DNA of 5,333 bases from Bryobacterales bacterium (lineage in GTDB: Bacteria; Acidobacteriota; Terriglobia; Bryobacterales; Bryobacteraceae): the NCBI GenBank assembly GCA_003164075.1, contig PLRZ01000576.1:1-5333 (forward strand). The letters are read 5' to 3'. The translations under genes were made by a program, and so were the position numbers. This document shows positions 5,072-5,333 of this stretch, one piece after another (position 1 is the first letter of the stretch; each line of letters starts with the position of its first letter). Under the pieces are notes generated by a model. The model searched no databases and was not told the DNA's origin. It saw only the letters and a list, made by a program, of their open reading frames with translations.

Positions 5072-5181
5072 GCCGTAACGCCCAGGTTGTTTGCAAGCTG
5101 GTTCACGCTCATGTCCAGCGGCTTCAAGACGTCCTCCAGGATCGTTTCACTGGGATGAGGAGCGGGGATCGGTTTAGGCAT
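4870..5181 (-). CDS. HigA-like antitoxin fused to epimerase C-terminal tail
   Basis: Residues 1-58 match the HigA/VapI XRE-type antitoxin N-terminus: [17 protein letters not shown] (9-25), then the helix-turn-helix [19 protein letters not shown] (28-46) and the hallmark TADTALRL (51-58). In HigA the next residues should continue the helical domain (A-R..G-T-S..FW). Instead residues 59-103 are the C-terminus of an NAD-dependent epimerase/dehydratase: [16 protein letters not shown] (59-74), [19 protein letters not shown] (77-95). The junction is at 5007/5008 and is in frame. The start MPKPIPAP at 5181 matches the family but lacks a Shine-Dalgarno sequence. An upstream in-frame ATG (5259) has GGGGGA a few nt before it and would add 26 residues. 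No HigB gene is visible. It may still bind DNA through the intact helix-turn-helix, but the product is more likely a recombination by-product. Confidence 0.7.
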   Translation of the reverse strand: MPKPIPAPHPSETILEDVLKPLDMSVNQLANNLGVTATRLNDIVRGRRGVTADTALRLPRRCLDVTRAEREFGFRATTPFDVGLRNTIEWYQSHRLSLQSGAS

Positions 5182-5333
5182 CGTTAGGGTGGCTAGGCGG
5201 CGAGTAGTGACGGCGGCGAAGTCCCAAGGCCGATGCTCCGCAGATTGGTCTCGAGCCATGCTGTCCCCCAGGAGGTCGACCGTGTTCGGCAGTCTTGCAC
5301 GAACCACGTTTGGTGCCGCGGGGCGGCCGCGGG
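5182..5333. other. region upstream of the HigA chimera
   Basis: The - strand frame of the chimera stays open through this stretch to 5307. The translation (for example [16 protein letters not shown]) is not part of HigA and is not the end of a HigB toxin as I would recognise it. It probably holds the promoter and leader of the higA-like gene. The window ends before any neighbour can be identified. Confidence 0.4.

Noticed and set aside
1..5333. CRISPR array, tRNA, rRNA or replication origin
   Set aside because: No regularly spaced repeats, cloverleaf-like segment, rRNA-like sequence or iteron cluster was found on either strand.

Overview
This window looks like an accessory island from a GC-rich bacterium (roughly 60% GC by eye). 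It is almost entirely built from small toxin-antitoxin (TA) type modules and their wreckage. Most of it reads on the + strand. No rRNA, tRNA, CRISPR array or transposase gene is visible, so the host lineage cannot be named. TA family content and codon use fit an environmental bacterium whose genome carries many TA loci; that is inference.

Layout from left to right. (1) 43-244 (- strand sense) is a fragment fusing a piece of a HigA-like antitoxin to the C-terminal tail of an NAD-dependent sugar epimerase/dehydratase. (2) 407-661 (+) is an orphan BrnT (DUF497)-like toxin with a divergent C-terminus, and a palindrome overlaps its likely promoter. (3) 662-1291 is about 630 bp with no convincing gene, holding one degenerate 30-bp tandem repeat and a small hairpin. 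(4) 1292-1472 (+) is a frameshifted, truncated PIN-domain toxin. (5) 1493-2516 (+) is an intact Fic module: a VbhA-like antitoxin overlapping a Fic AMP-transferase with a BepA-like C-terminal domain. (6) 2517-2820 is a gap with one palindrome. (7) 2821-3560 (+) is an intact antitoxin-VapC (PIN) pair joined by an ATGA overlap. (8) 3490-3855 (-) is a convergent unknown protein. (9) 3940-4705 (+) is an intact MNT-HEPN pair (minimal nucleotidyltransferase antitoxin, HEPN toxin). (10) 4781-4909 (+) is the N-terminus of another antitoxin, cut off where a repeat begins. (11) 4870-5181 (-) is a 103-aa HigA-epimerase chimera, longer than the copy at the left end.

The most striking feature is a perfect 202-bp direct repeat (43-244 and 4870-5071) bracketing the whole TA cluster. 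Each copy carries the same HigA/epimerase junction, so the fusion came before the duplication. The right copy continues into a complete HigA N-terminus, while the left copy is cut inside the helix-turn-helix. The right copy's outer edge also coincides with the truncation of the antitoxin at 4781. This could mean recombination-driven growth of the island, a segment able to excise by recombination between repeats, or an assembly artefact; the sequence alone cannot decide.

The intact modules (Fic, VapC, MNT-HEPN) each show the expected toxin/antitoxin order, overlapping reading frames and good ribosome-binding sites. They are probably independent, translationally coupled two-gene units rather than parts of one pathway. 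The only non-TA material recognised is the epimerase tail; the protein at 3490-3855 is unidentified. I see established families in an unusual arrangement, not a demonstrably new system.
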